Below, one piece after another: positions 40,977-50,006 of a stretch of DNA of 64,000 nt. A program made the position numbers and the translations under genes. The notes under the pieces are model-generated. The model worked only from the letters and a program-made list of their open reading frames with translations, had not been told where the DNA came from and ran no database searches. The stretch's first letter is position 1. Each line of letters opens with the position of its first letter. Origin of the DNA: Agrobacterium tumefaciens (GTDB taxonomy: Bacteria > Pseudomonadota > Alphaproteobacteria > Rhizobiales > Rhizobiaceae); NCBI RefSeq assembly GCF_013318015.2, contig NZ_CP115842.1, forward strand, positions 1,289,001 to 1,353,000, read 5' to 3'.

Positions 40977-42554
40977 ATGGAACTCGACATCGTGGCGCTA
41001 TCGCGCCTGCAATTCGCTGTTACCGCTTTATATCACTTTCTATTCGTTCCCCTGACGATCGGACTGTCCGTGGTGATCGCCATCATGGAAACGGTCTATG
41101 TCATGACCGGCCGCACTATCTGGCGGCAGATGACGAAATTCTGGGGTACATTGTTCGGCATCAACTTCGTACTTGGTGTTTCCACCGGCATCGTCATGGA
41201 ATTCCAGTTCGGCATGAACTGGAGTTATTACAGCCACTATGTCGGCGATATCTTCGGTGCGCCGCTAGCGATCGAAGGGATGATGGCTTTCTTTCTGGAA
41301 GCCACCTTCGTCGGTCTGTTCTTTTTCGGCTGGGACAAGCTGTCCAAGCTCGGCCATCTCATCGCAACATGGTGCGTGGCGATCGGCTCGAACTTCTCGG
41401 CGTTGTGGATATTGATCGCCAATGGCTGGATGCAGAACCCGACGGGATCGGCCTTCAACCCCCAGACCATGCGCATGGAGGTGACGGATTTCTTCGCGGT
41501 GCTGATGAACCCTGTCGCCCAGGCGAAGTTCGTGCACACGGTTTCTGCGGGTTATGTCACTGCCTCCATCTTCGTGCTCGGCGTTTCCGCCTGGTACGTG
41601 CTGAAAGGCCGCCATGTCGATCTCGCCAAACGGTCTATGACGGTTGCCGCTTCTTTCGGCCTGGCTGCTGCACTGTCGGTCGTCGTGCTGGGTGATGAAA
41701 GCGGTTATCTTTCGACCGAACACCAGAAGATGAAGCTCGCCTCGATCGAAGCCATGTGGGAAACGGAACCGGCACCCGCCCCCTTTACCGCCATCGGTTT
41801 TCCTGATCAGGAAGCCCGCGAGACGCATTTCGCCGTGAAAATTCCGTGGGTGATGGGCCTTATCGGCACGCGCTCGCTGGACACCGAAATCCCCGGCATC
41901 AACGATCTGGTGGAACTCGCAAAGACCCGCATCCGCGATGGCATCAAGGCCTATGATGCGCTGATGCAGATACGTGCCACCGGCAAGGGCGCGGAACTGC
42001 CCGAAGAAGTGCGTGGCACCTTTGCGGAACTCGGCCACGAGCTTGGTTACGCCCTGTTGCTGAAACGTTATGTCGACGATCCGCGCCAGGCGACGGAGGA
42101 GCAGATTGCCAAGGCCGCCGCCGATACCATCCCGCATGTGCCGACGCTGTTCTGGGCGTTCCGCATCATGGTCGGTCTTGGCATGTTCTTCATCCTGTTG
42201 ACGGCGACCTTCTTTTATCTCTCGGCACGGCGCCGGCTGGATCACTATCCGTTCTTGCTGAAGGTGGCCGTCTTCGCCATTCCGCTGCCGTGGATTGCTG
42301 CGGAAATGGGCTGGGTGGTCGCGGAATTCGGCCGTCAGCCATGGATCATCGAAGGCGTGCTGCCGACGGCCGCCGCCGTCTCCAGCCTCAGCGCTTCAAC
42401 GGTTCTGATTACGCTTCTCTGCTTCATCGCCATCTATACGGTGCTGTTCATCGTCGAAATGGGGCTGATGCTGAAGGCGATCCGCAAGGGGCCGGATCCG
42501 GATCACGAGCCGGAAGCGCCGCTCGTTCCTGAAAAACTCGTCGCTGCGGAGTAA
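40977..42554 (+). CDS. cydA: Cytochrome bd ubiquinol oxidase subunit I
   Basis: A 525-residue integral membrane subunit that oxidises quinol and holds hemes b558, b595 and d. His20 (LYHFLFVPLTIG) matches the heme b595 ligand. The family motif GRQPW lies near residue 452. The periplasmic Q-loop is long, so this is the E. coli-type enzyme. The frame is open back to 40908, but ATG 40977 follows a purine-rich site and gives the usual MELDIVALSRLQF start. It supports respiration at low oxygen. Confidence 0.96.
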   Translation: MELDIVALSRLQFAVTALYHFLFVPLTIGLSVVIAIMETVYVMTGRTIWRQMTKFWGTLFGINFVLGVSTGIVMEFQFGMNWSYYSHYVGDIFGAPLAIEGMMAFFLEATFVGLFFFGWDKLSKLGHLIATWCVAIGSNFSALWILIANGWMQNPTGSAFNPQTMRMEVTDFFAVLMNPVAQAKFVHTVSAGYVTASIFVLGVSAWYVLKGRHVDLAKRSMTVAASFGLAAALSVVVLGDESGYLSTEHQKMKLASIEAMWETEPAPAPFTAIGFPDQEARETHFAVKIPWVMGLIGTRSLDTEIPGINDLVELAKTRIRDGIKAYDALMQIRATGKGAELPEEVRGTFAELGHELGYALLLKRYVDDPRQATEEQIAKAAADTIPHVPTLFWAFRIMVGLGMFFILLTATFFYLSARRRLDHYPFLLKVAVFAIPLPWIAAEMGWVVAEFGRQPWIIEGVLPTAAAVSSLSASTVLITLLCFIAIYTVLFIVEMGLMLKAIRKGPDPDHEPEAPLVPEKLVAAE

Positions 42555-42560
42555 ACGATC

Positions 42561-43718
42561 ATGATATTGCATCAACTCATCGACTACGAAGTCCTCCGCG
42601 TCATCTGGTGGCTGCTGCTTGGCGTGGTGCTGATCGGTTTTGCCGTGACCGGCGGTTTCGATCTTGGCACGGGCGCGCTGCTGCCTTTCGTTGCGAAAAC
42701 GGATCTCGAGCGGCGTGTCGTCATCAATTCCATCGGCCCGGTATGGGAAGGCAATCAGGTCTGGCTCATCCTTGGCGGCGGCGCCATCTTCGCCGCGTGG
42801 CCGCCGCTTTATGCGGTGTCGTTTTCAGGTTTTTACCTGGCGATGTTCGCCACACTGTTTGCGCTGATCCTGCGGCCGGTGGGGTTCAAATACCGCTCCA
42901 AGCGCGAGAGTACGACATGGCGCAATACCTGGGATTGGGCGCTGTTTGTCGGTGGCTTTGTTCCCGCCCTGATTTTCGGTGTGGCGATCGGCAATGTGCT
43001 GCAGGGCGTGCCCTTCCGCTTCAACGATGACCTCAGGATTTTTTACGACGGCACGACTTTGTTCGAGCTTCTCAACCCTTACGCAATCCTTTGCGGCCTC
43101 GTTTCTGTTTGCATGCTGGTGATGCATGGTGCGGCCTGGCTGGTGCTGAAGACCGAAGGGCCGGTCGCTGCGCGTGCCCGCAGTTTCGGCAGTATTGCAG
43201 CACTTGCCACCACAGTTCTCTTTGCGCTTGGTGGCGTATTGTTGTGGCTCGGTATCGACGGGTATCGCTTCACCTCGGAAGTTGTGACCGACGGTCCGTC
43301 CAATCCGTTGTCAAAGACGGTCGAGGTCGCAAGCGGCGTCTGGTTTGCGAATTACGCGGCCCATCCATGGATGATGCTGGCACCGGCGCTCGGTCTTGCC
43401 TTCCCGCTCGTCGCCTTCCTGTTGTTAAGGGGCGGGCGTGAGGTGCTGGCGCTGCTTTCCAGTTCGCTTGCCATATTCGGCATCATCTCGACGGTCGGTC
43501 TGACGATGTTTCCCTTCATCCTGCCCTCTTCGATCGATCCGAAATCGAGCCTGACGGTCTGGGACGCATCGTCGAGCCATATGACGCTATTCATCATGCT
43601 GGTCGTCGCCCTCATCTTCATCCCCATCATCGTCGCTTACACCTCATGGGTCTATCGCGTGCTGTGGGGCAAAGTGGATGAAAAGGCGATCCGTGAAGAC
43701 AGCGGCCACGCTTATTAA
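42561..43718 (+). CDS. cydB: Cytochrome bd ubiquinol oxidase subunit II
   Basis: A 385-residue membrane subunit paired with CydA. The N-terminus LIDYEVLRVIWWLLLGVVLIGFAVTGGFDLG and the following GPVWEGNQVWLILGGGAIFAAWPPLYA are strongly conserved in CydB. About eight to nine hydrophobic segments are seen. It starts 6 bp after cydA and is followed 27 bp later by cydX. Confidence 0.96.
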   Translation: MILHQLIDYEVLRVIWWLLLGVVLIGFAVTGGFDLGTGALLPFVAKTDLERRVVINSIGPVWEGNQVWLILGGGAIFAAWPPLYAVSFSGFYLAMFATLFALILRPVGFKYRSKRESTTWRNTWDWALFVGGFVPALIFGVAIGNVLQGVPFRFNDDLRIFYDGTTLFELLNPYAILCGLVSVCMLVMHGAAWLVLKTEGPVAARARSFGSIAALATTVLFALGGVLLWLGIDGYRFTSEVVTDGPSNPLSKTVEVASGVWFANYAAHPWMMLAPALGLAFPLVAFLLLRGGREVLALLSSSLAIFGIISTVGLTMFPFILPSSIDPKSSLTVWDASSSHMTLFIMLVVALIFIPIIVAYTSWVYRVLWGKVDEKAIREDSGHAY

Positions 43719-43745
43719 TATCGAACAAATACAAGGAGATCGAAC

Positions 43746-43868
43746 ATGTGGTATTTCGCCTGGCTGCTCGGCCTGCCTCTCGCCGCCATTTTCGCCGTCA
43801 TGAACGCCATGTGGTATGAGCTGATGGAAGAAAACGCCAGAAAGGCCGGGGCCAAGCCGGAAAAATAA
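43746..43868 (+). CDS. cydX: Cytochrome bd small subunit CydX
   Basis: A 40-codon gene read directly from the sequence. The product starts MWYFAWLLGLPLAAIF, one membrane helix, and ends in a charged tail. E. coli CydX also starts MWYFAW. The subunit stabilises heme binding in the CydAB complex. An AAGGAG ribosome site lies about 7 bp upstream, and the position directly after cydB is diagnostic. Confidence 0.92.
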   Translation: MWYFAWLLGLPLAAIFAVMNAMWYELMEENARKAGAKPEK

Positions 43869-43955
43869 CGCTTCGGGGCACGGGGCAAAAAAGGGCGGCG
43901 TCCTATCTGGATGCCGCACTTCTTGTAGAAATCGCCGCGATTGACACGCGCGGTT

Positions 43956-44144
43956 TCAGTGGATCGCGATGCCGCGCTTGTCCGCTTCTTCCTTGATGAT
44001 GTATTCGACCAGCGCTCTCTTGAGATTTGGGTTTCCCAGAAGATAGTCGTCGGCAATCTCAAAAATCGATTTCGGATTCTCGGTCCTGTGCAGGGTGTCG
44101 AGGTCCTGGCCGATCTGCTCTCGCAAGTTTGAATAGTCGTCCAT
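43956..44144 (-). CDS. Small hypothetical protein
   Basis: A 62-residue acidic, helical protein (MDDYSNLREQIG) with no membrane segment or known motif. ATG 44144 follows a GGAGA site; the frame reaches 44162. It is the last of a leftward run of three small genes with the DUF3597 and YeaQ-type genes. No family is recognised. Confidence 0.6.
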   Translation of the reverse strand: MDDYSNLREQIGQDLDTLHRTENPKSIFEIADDYLLGNPNLKRALVEYIIKEEADKRGIAIH

Positions 44145-44166
44145 CGCGGTTCTCCCGGTCACCGGT

Positions 44167-44586
44167 TCAATGCAGAAGTTCTGCCGGAACCTTGCCGCCG
44201 TTTTCAGACAGCTTCTTGATGACAGCCTTGTGCAGCCAGATGTTCATTGTGGCTGAGTCCGAGGTATCACCGGTATAGCCGAGTTCGCTTGCCAGTTCCT
44301 TGCGAGCGGTTAGGCTGCTGTCCAGATCGAGCGCTTTCAGAAGATCGACGATCGAATGTTTCCAGTCGAGTTTCTGCCCGTTCTGCTTGACCGCCGCGTC
44401 CAGAATGGATGCGACATCGACGCTGCCGGTGGATGCCGGAGCAGCGGCTGTCGGTGCGGGTGCTGCTGGCTGAGCCGGAGCGGCCGGGCTTGCGCCTGTC
44501 GTGGGCGCGCCAGCTGGCGCCGAAGTCTGCGGTGCAGCCTCTGCCTTGCCAAAAATCGCGTTCTTGATCTTGTCGAAAAAGCTCAT
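44167..44586 (-). CDS. DUF3597 domain protein
   Basis: A 139-residue protein. It starts MSFFDKIKNAIFG, has an Ala/Pro/Thr-rich flexible linker (about residues 17-52), and ends in a compact domain (VDVASILDAAVKQNGQKLDW and LGYTGD). This layout matches DUF3597 proteins, whose role is unknown although the C-terminal domain is sometimes likened to peptidoglycan-associated modules. It follows the YeaQ-type gene by 12 bp. Confidence 0.85.
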   Translation of the reverse strand: MSFFDKIKNAIFGKAEAAPQTSAPAGAPTTGASPAAPAQPAAPAPTAAAPASTGSVDVASILDAAVKQNGQKLDWKHSIVDLLKALDLDSSLTARKELASELGYTGDTSDSATMNIWLHKAVIKKLSENGGKVPAELLH

Positions 44587-44598
44587 TGTGTCCTCCCT

Positions 44599-44850
44599 CT
44601 ATCGGCGAAATGCGCGCCCGATGGCAATGAGAATGCATGCGCCGATGAAACCGGCGATAAGGTATCCAATCCAGCCTCCGAGCGAAATGCCCACAAGCCC
44701 AAGCAGGAAATTGGCGACGATGGCGCCAACGATGCCGAGAATTATGTTCATGAAAAGACCCATGTTGCTTTTCATGAACTGTTCGGCAAGCCAACCGGCT
44801 ACGCCGCCGATGATGATTGCTGCAATCCAGCCGATTTGTGCGTCTTCCAT
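44599..44850 (-). CDS. GlsB/YeaQ/YmgE family membrane protein
   Basis: An 83-residue protein with about three hydrophobic helices and glycine-rich repeats (GWIAAIIIGGVAGWLAEQ, FMNIILGIVGAIVANFLLGLVG, GACILIAIGRAFRR). It is typical of the transglycosylase-associated/GlsB stress family in the inner membrane. It leads the small leftward run, and general stress induction is a plausible but unproved role. Confidence 0.88.
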   Translation of the reverse strand: MEDAQIGWIAAIIIGGVAGWLAEQFMKSNMGLFMNIILGIVGAIVANFLLGLVGISLGGWIGYLIAGFIGACILIAIGRAFRR

Positions 44851-44985
44851 AACAGGCCTTTCCTTTGTGAGAGAGGTCCGCAGGCATATGGACAGGCTTT
44901 TGCGCGCACTGATCCCCCCGCCTCTTGACCCCAGGCAGGGAATTAACGGCCAATCGAGGATTTTGTTCCGGTCTCCTTGCTTTCG

Positions 44986-45843
44986 TCAGCTTTGGCTTTG
45001 AAAGTCCAGCCCGATATCCAGAACCGGCGCGCTGTGGGTCAGCCAGCCGACGGAGATGAGATCGATGCCGGTTGCTGCAATGGCTGCTGCGGTTTGAGGG
45101 GTGATGCGTCCGGAGGCCTCGGTGATGGCGCGTCCGGCGACGATCTGCACCGCCTCGCGCAGCTGTTCCGGCGGCATGTTGTCGAGTAGAACCGCATCGA
45201 CTCCTTCCTCCATCGCCTCGCGCAATTGCAAGAGCGTATCGACCTCCACCTCGATCTTGACCAGATGTCCGACACCCGCCTTGGCGCTGCGGATAGCGTC
45301 ACGCACGCCGCCGGCAACGGCGGTGTGGTTGTCCTTGATGAGAACAGCATCATAAAGGGCAAAACGGTGGTTCATGCCGCCGCCGGCGCGCACGGCATAT
45401 TTTTCCAGCGCCCTGAGGCCCGGCGTCGTTTTGCGCGTGCAGGCAACCGAGGCTCTGGTGCCGGAGATGGCGGCAGCAATTGTAGCGGTGACGGACGCGA
45501 TGCCTGAGAGATGGCCGAGAAAATTAAGGGCGGTGCGCTCCGCCGTCAAAAGACCGCGCGAGGGACCCTCGATTGTCGCGATAATATCGCCCGGAGCGAC
45601 CGCCGCGCCATCCTGCACCTGACGCCTCATCACGATTATCGGGTCCACCAACTGGAAAGCCAGTTCTGCGGCATCAAGACCTGCGATGACACCTGGTTCA
45701 CGCGCCGCCATGACGACGACTGAGCGATGATCGGCGGGGATGACTGCGGCAGAGGTGATGTCGCCCGCCAGACCCAGGTCTTCCAGAAGGGCGTTGCGGA
45801 CAAGCGGCTCCACGATAATGCGTGGCAGAGGGGTGAGGGTCAT
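44986..45843 (-). CDS. nadC: Nicotinate-nucleotide pyrophosphorylase (carboxylating)
   Basis: A 285-residue enzyme that converts quinolinate and PRPP to nicotinate mononucleotide. Conserved stretches are LEDLGLAGDITS, the substrate-binding TRKTTPGLRALEKYAVRAGGG.NHR region, IKDNH and the VDAVLLDNMPPEQL phosphate site. ATG 45843 lies 1 bp from the nadB stop, so coupling is expected. It is the last gene of nadA-nadB-nadC. Confidence 0.95.
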   Translation of the reverse strand: MTLTPLPRIIVEPLVRNALLEDLGLAGDITSAAVIPADHRSVVVMAAREPGVIAGLDAAELAFQLVDPIIVMRRQVQDGAAVAPGDIIATIEGPSRGLLTAERTALNFLGHLSGIASVTATIAAAISGTRASVACTRKTTPGLRALEKYAVRAGGGMNHRFALYDAVLIKDNHTAVAGGVRDAIRSAKAGVGHLVKIEVEVDTLLQLREAMEEGVDAVLLDNMPPEQLREAVQIVAGRAITEASGRITPQTAAAIAATGIDLISVGWLTHSAPVLDIGLDFQSQS

Positions 45844-45844
45844 G

Positions 45845-47410
45845 TCAGGCGCTCCGCGCAATGCTGGAAGAAAAAAGATTGGACGATGAGAGGTCATGGG
45901 CAATGGCGATGACATCGGACAGGCAAAGCCTGCGCCTTGTGGCGGTCGCGTCCTTTTCCGGGAAATCGTTACGGAAATGGGCCCCGCGCGATTCTCTTCG
46001 CAAGGCGGCGAAGACGGCGATTGCGAGCCCGACGATGGCGGGATCGGATGCCGGGCCGTTCTGTTCGGCCAGTGGGAGAAGTTCGCTGATCGCGCTGATC
46101 AACCCCGCTTCATGTCTGGCGATGCCGAGATGGCGGGAGACGATGGGCCGGACGATAGACGGGTCTGCTGCCGAAAGAACAGGCGTTGCGAATGGCGTGA
46201 CAGCTGTCACCCGTTTTGATGCCGGTCGGGCGGCAATATCTTTTGCCGCACGCATGCCCATGGCAGCCGCCTCCAGCAGGGAGTTGCTGGCCAGCCGGTT
46301 AGCCCCGTGAAGACCGGTGCAGGCGGTTTCGCCCGCAACCCATAGGCCCGGCACGGAACTACGGCCATTACCATCCGTGGCGACGCCGCCCATGTGGTAG
46401 TGCACGGCGGGACGGACGGGCACGAGTTCGCGGGCGGGGTCTATACCAGCCTCGCGGCATAGCAGGTCGATTGACGGGAAACGCGCCGAAAAACCGCTGC
46501 CGATCGCCTTGCGGGCATCGAGAAAGACTTTGCCGCCGCGCAGGATTTCCCGGTCGATGGCGCGGGCGACAATATCGCGGGAGGCAAGTTCTGCACCCGG
46601 AACGGCCGCCATGAAACGTTCGCCGCTTTCATTGAGAAGAACGGCACCTTCGCCCCGCACCGCCTCGCTGACCAGAGCCAGCGGCCGCCGGGGAGAGGAA
46701 AGCGCCGTTGGGTGGAACTGGACGAATTCCATATCAGTGAGGATGGCTCCGGCGCGCGCGGCGAGCATGATCCCCTGTCCGAAATTGCCGGTGGGATTGG
46801 TGGTGGCCTCATACAGCCCGCCGAGGCCACCGGTTGCAAGAATGACGTTTGTGGCCGGCAGAACAAAGCTGCCCTTTTGCCCGGCGCAGATGAGACCGGC
46901 TATGGCCCCGCCTTCTGTCAGCAGCCGGCGCACCTCCGCACCTTCCAGGACTGCGATGGACGGCGTGTTGAGAACGGCGGCTGCAAGAGCCCTCACAATG
47001 GCCGCACCCGAGCCGTCACCTTCGGCATGCAGGATGCGCCGGCGGCCATGGGCGGCTTCCAGCCCGAAAACGAGCCTGCCTTGTGCATCGCGATCGAAAC
47101 GAACTCCGGCTCGTTCCAGGGCATCGATGACGGCGGGGGCGGTGGAGACGATATCCGCTGCCATAGCCGCGTCACAGAGGCCGTCGCCTGCGGCGAGCGT
47201 ATCGGCAAGATGCAGTGCAGTGCTGTCGTCAGCGCCAAGGCTTGCAGCAATGCCGCCCTGCGCCCAGGCGCTGGACGTTTCGCCACCGAGCGCGCCGCGG
47301 GTCAGAAGCAGGACCGGTTGCGGTGCGAGCGTCAATGCTGCCATCAGGCCGGCAATACCGCTGCCGACGATGACCGTCCTGCCTGCATATTGCGACAGAG
47401 CGTCACTCAT
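45845..47410 (-). CDS. nadB: L-aspartate oxidase
   Basis: A 521-residue FAD enzyme that oxidises L-aspartate to iminoaspartate. The FAD motif [13 protein letters not shown] is at about residue 15, with [23 protein letters not shown], the catalytic region [10 protein letters not shown] and [27 protein letters not shown]. The start overlaps the nadA stop by 4 bp (ATGA). It works with NadA to form quinolinate. Confidence 0.95.
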   Translation of the reverse strand: MSDALSQYAGRTVIVGSGIAGLMAALTLAPQPVLLLTRGALGGETSSAWAQGGIAASLGADDSTALHLADTLAAGDGLCDAAMAADIVSTAPAVIDALERAGVRFDRDAQGRLVFGLEAAHGRRRILHAEGDGSGAAIVRALAAAVLNTPSIAVLEGAEVRRLLTEGGAIAGLICAGQKGSFVLPATNVILATGGLGGLYEATTNPTGNFGQGIMLAARAGAILTDMEFVQFHPTALSSPRRPLALVSEAVRGEGAVLLNESGERFMAAVPGAELASRDIVARAIDREILRGGKVFLDARKAIGSGFSARFPSIDLLCREAGIDPARELVPVRPAVHYHMGGVATDGNGRSSVPGLWVAGETACTGLHGANRLASNSLLEAAAMGMRAAKDIAARPASKRVTAVTPFATPVLSAADPSIVRPIVSRHLGIARHEAGLISAISELLPLAEQNGPASDPAIVGLAIAVFAALRRESRGAHFRNDFPEKDATATRRRLCLSDVIAIAHDLSSSNLFSSSIARSA

Positions 47411-48378
47411 ACCGCCAGCATCCTTTCCACCGCGCGGCGGGCGGCGACCGCAACAGCTGGATCGATTGTCACCTCGTGGCGGTTTTCTTCAAGCGCTGTG
47501 CGGATATTGCCGAGCGTGATGCGCTTCATGTGCGGGCAGAGGTTGCAGGGGCGGATGAATTCGACATCGGGATGATGCACGGCGACATTGTCGCTCATCG
47601 AGCATTCCGTCAAAAGCACCACGCGGGCCGGTCTTTCCCGGCCGACGTAATCCGACATGACAGCGGTCGAGCCGGAAAAATCTGCGGCCTCAACGACATC
47701 GGGCGGACATTCGGGATGCGCGAGAACGGTAATGCCGGGATGGCTTTCGCGCAATTCCCTGATGTCGTTGGCGGTGAAAAGCTCATGCACCTCGCAATGG
47801 CCGCGCCATGCGATGAGTTCGACATTGGTCTCCCGCGCCACATTCTTCGCCAGATATTCGTCCGGCAGCATCAGCACGCGCGGCACGCCGAGCGATTCCA
47901 CCACTTGGCGGGCATTGCCGGAGGTGCAGCATATGTCGGAAGCCGCCTTCACCGCCGCCGAGGTGTTCACGTAAGTGACGACAGGAACGCCGGGATAGGC
48001 CTTGCGCAGAAGTGCGATGTCTTCGGGCGTGATGGAATCGGCGAGCGAGCAGCCGGCGGCCATATCCGGAATAAGCACGGTTTTTCCCGGATTGAGCAGC
48101 TTTGCCGTCTCAGCCATGAAATGCACGCCGGCGAGAACGATCACATCCGCTTCTACTTCCATTGCCTTGCGCGCAAGGGCGAGGCTATCGCCAACGATAT
48201 CGGCAACGCCGTGGAAGATTTCCGGCGTCTGGTAATTATGGGCGAGGATGACGGCGTTGCGCCTGCGCTTCAGATCGAGGATCGCCTCCACATCATCCTG
48301 AAAACCCATCCATTCCGCCTTGGGAATGACGCGGCTGACGCGGTCGTAAAGGCTTGCGGCAGATATCTGTTCGTTCAC
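47407..48378 (-). CDS. nadA: Quinolinate synthase A
   Basis: A 323-residue 4Fe-4S enzyme that condenses iminoaspartate with dihydroxyacetone phosphate. Cluster Cys candidates lie in [17 protein letters not shown] and CNLCPHMK. The N-terminal [12 protein letters not shown] and [19 protein letters not shown] are typical. GTG 48378 has a GGGAGAG site about 6 bp upstream. The upstream frame to 48444 would run through the operators and is rejected. It lies downstream of two NrtR-type boxes. Confidence 0.94.
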   Translation of the reverse strand: MNEQISAASLYDRVSRVIPKAEWMGFQDDVEAILDLKRRRNAVILAHNYQTPEIFHGVADIVGDSLALARKAMEVEADVIVLAGVHFMAETAKLLNPGKTVLIPDMAAGCSLADSITPEDIALLRKAYPGVPVVTYVNTSAAVKAASDICCTSGNARQVVESLGVPRVLMLPDEYLAKNVARETNVELIAWRGHCEVHELFTANDIRELRESHPGITVLAHPECPPDVVEAADFSGSTAVMSDYVGRERPARVVLLTECSMSDNVAVHHPDVEFIRPCNLCPHMKRITLGNIRTALEENRHEVTIDPAVAVAARRAVERMLAV

Positions 48379-48392
48379 GGCACTCTCCCATT

Positions 48393-48411
48393 TATACTCT
48401 ATTTGAGTATA
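48393..48411. promoter_or_regulatory. Candidate NrtR operator 1 upstream of nadA
   Basis: A perfect inverted repeat, TATACTC-TATTT-GAGTATA, 15 bp upstream of the nadA start codon. Binding here would block the start of the nadABC message. Confidence 0.7.
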
Positions 48412-48425
48412 TCTACGGCAAACAG

Positions 48426-48446
48426 ATATTCTCATTGTGAGCATAT
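48426..48446. promoter_or_regulatory. Candidate NrtR operator 2 upstream of nadA
   Basis: A near-perfect inverted repeat with arms ATATTCTCA and TGAGCATAT around TTG. Its centre is about 34 bp (three helical turns) from the first site, which favours binding on one face. Confidence 0.65.
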
Positions 48447-48447
48447 G

Positions 48448-49350
48448 TCAATTGCGGGAGAGTGGCAGTTTGGTTCCGGAAAGGGCGCGTTCATTCACAA
48501 CGGTCTGGCGGAATCGGAAGAGCTTTGCAGGGCGTCCGCCGGTTTCGGTCGCCATGTCGCCAGTTTCTTCCACCAGCTGCTGCTGTTCTATCAGCCGGCG
48601 GAAGTTCTGCTTGTGCAGCGTCAGACCGGCGAGCGCCTCCACCGCGCGCTGCAATTGCAGCAGGGTGAAAGCGTCGGCCATCAGTTCGAAAACTACAGGC
48701 CGGTATTTGATCTTAGCCCGGAGGCGCGCGATGCCGGTGGCAAGAATGCGGCGGTGATCGGCAAACATCGGTCTGCCGAAATTGATCCGAGGCTCACTCT
48801 GGGCTTCCTCGACCAGTCCGGCCTCATAGAGCAATTCGTAGCGCTGAAGTGTCAGTTCCTCGTTCCAGCCGCCGCCATCAAGGCCGAAGGTGAAGTCGGC
48901 CCGTAAATGGCGCTGGCCTTTGCAGGCAGGGTCGGAATCCGCCCAGCAGCGCAGCTTTTCGATGATGGTGTCCAGAACCGCCGGCCGGCCTTGCCGATGG
49001 TCTTCCCAGGGAAAATACTCGTACCAGCCATGCCAGAGAGGGCGGCCATTGCCAGGCGGCTCCTGTTCGCGAACCAGCCCGAGATAACCGATCGATATGG
49101 TTCTTCCGCCAAGAATGTCATTGTTGCGGTCCCGGTCGGCGAAGGTGTAGAGCTGTTCGAGATAGCCGACGGGATGATGTGTCTGTTCGTGTATCCACTC
49201 TCTCAACCCGCTCTGAAGCGTCCTGTGTCCGAATTCAAACGGCCCTGATGGAAGTGCCGCGCCCGCCCGCACGGTCATTACCCGCGGCTCGTCCGTGGTG
49301 ATTGCGGTGACGACGGCGATGAGTTCGGCGTGGGCAAGCCCTATGGTCAC
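48448..49350 (-). CDS. nrtR: NrtR-type Nudix transcriptional regulator of NAD synthesis
   Basis: A 300-residue protein with an N-terminal Nudix-like domain (about 1-150; LPSGPFEFGHRTLQSGLREWIHEQ, a degenerate Nudix box) and a C-terminal winged helix (LTLQRYELLYEAGLV, then ALAGLTLHKQNFRRLIE). NrtR proteins repress NAD genes and are released by ADP-ribose. GTG 49350 follows a GAGGA site. Its stop is 70 bp upstream of nadA, with both candidate operators in between, so it may be cotranscribed with nadABC. Confidence 0.88.
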   Translation of the reverse strand: MTIGLAHAELIAVVTAITTDEPRVMTVRAGAALPSGPFEFGHRTLQSGLREWIHEQTHHPVGYLEQLYTFADRDRNNDILGGRTISIGYLGLVREQEPPGNGRPLWHGWYEYFPWEDHRQGRPAVLDTIIEKLRCWADSDPACKGQRHLRADFTFGLDGGGWNEELTLQRYELLYEAGLVEEAQSEPRINFGRPMFADHRRILATGIARLRAKIKYRPVVFELMADAFTLLQLQRAVEALAGLTLHKQNFRRLIEQQQLVEETGDMATETGGRPAKLFRFRQTVVNERALSGTKLPLSRN

Positions 49351-49558
49351 GGCGGGTCCTCTGGTAGATGGCGTCGGTATCGACCTTCTTTGGCACAGGA
49401 ATGCCTGTTCGCCAACAAGCGGGCGGGGAAACGCGGATGCCGACGCGCATGTATAACTTTACGTAGTGATCAGACAAAAGAATAAGTGCTTGTGGTTAGT
49501 CGCGTATCGTCCTTTATGTTAAGACCCGCGTCAAAAGCATCCATAATGTAGAAGGCCG

Positions 49559-49933
49559 ATGTTAGAGGATATATATCTCGAAGAAACACTTGTGGGTTAT
49601 TACACCTGGAACGTGGGGCAGAATCTGGTTTATCTGGATGCTGTGGCGGCTCGCCTGCGCGAATTTTCCGAAGAGAAAGCCGCCCGCGGCATTCCCGTGG
49701 AGGATTTCATAGATCAGATCGAAAGCGGCTCGCGCGCGCGTGTGGCCAAGGCGGTTTACAACTCGCTGACGAACGGCGTGTTCTATGATCAGCAATACCG
49801 CATCGAACTCAAATCCGGCGATTTTCGCTGGCTGCGGACAACGGGCAGGGTTATCCTTGATGGTGACCGCATTCCAATCATGGCGATGGGCACGGTGCGA
49901 GACATCACCTCGCGCAAGATTTTATTGATGTAA
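49559..49933 (+). CDS. Single PAS-domain protein
   Basis: A 124-residue protein made of one PAS_3-type domain: GYYTWNVGQNLVYLDAVAARL, YDQQYRIELKSGDFRWLRTTGRV and GTVRDITSRK. No kinase, GGDEF or HTH output domain follows, so it probably senses a small ligand or redox state and binds a partner. ATG 49559 has an AGAAGG site. The next gene starts about 70 bp later on the same strand. Confidence 0.85.
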   Translation: MLEDIYLEETLVGYYTWNVGQNLVYLDAVAARLREFSEEKAARGIPVEDFIDQIESGSRARVAKAVYNSLTNGVFYDQQYRIELKSGDFRWLRTTGRVILDGDRIPIMAMGTVRDITSRKILLM

Positions 49934-50006
49934 TATTTATCGCGTTCGGTCTGTCTTGAAAAAAACGCCGATCTATTTCTTGTCGATTGTTTTGATGTGC
50001 GGTGAC

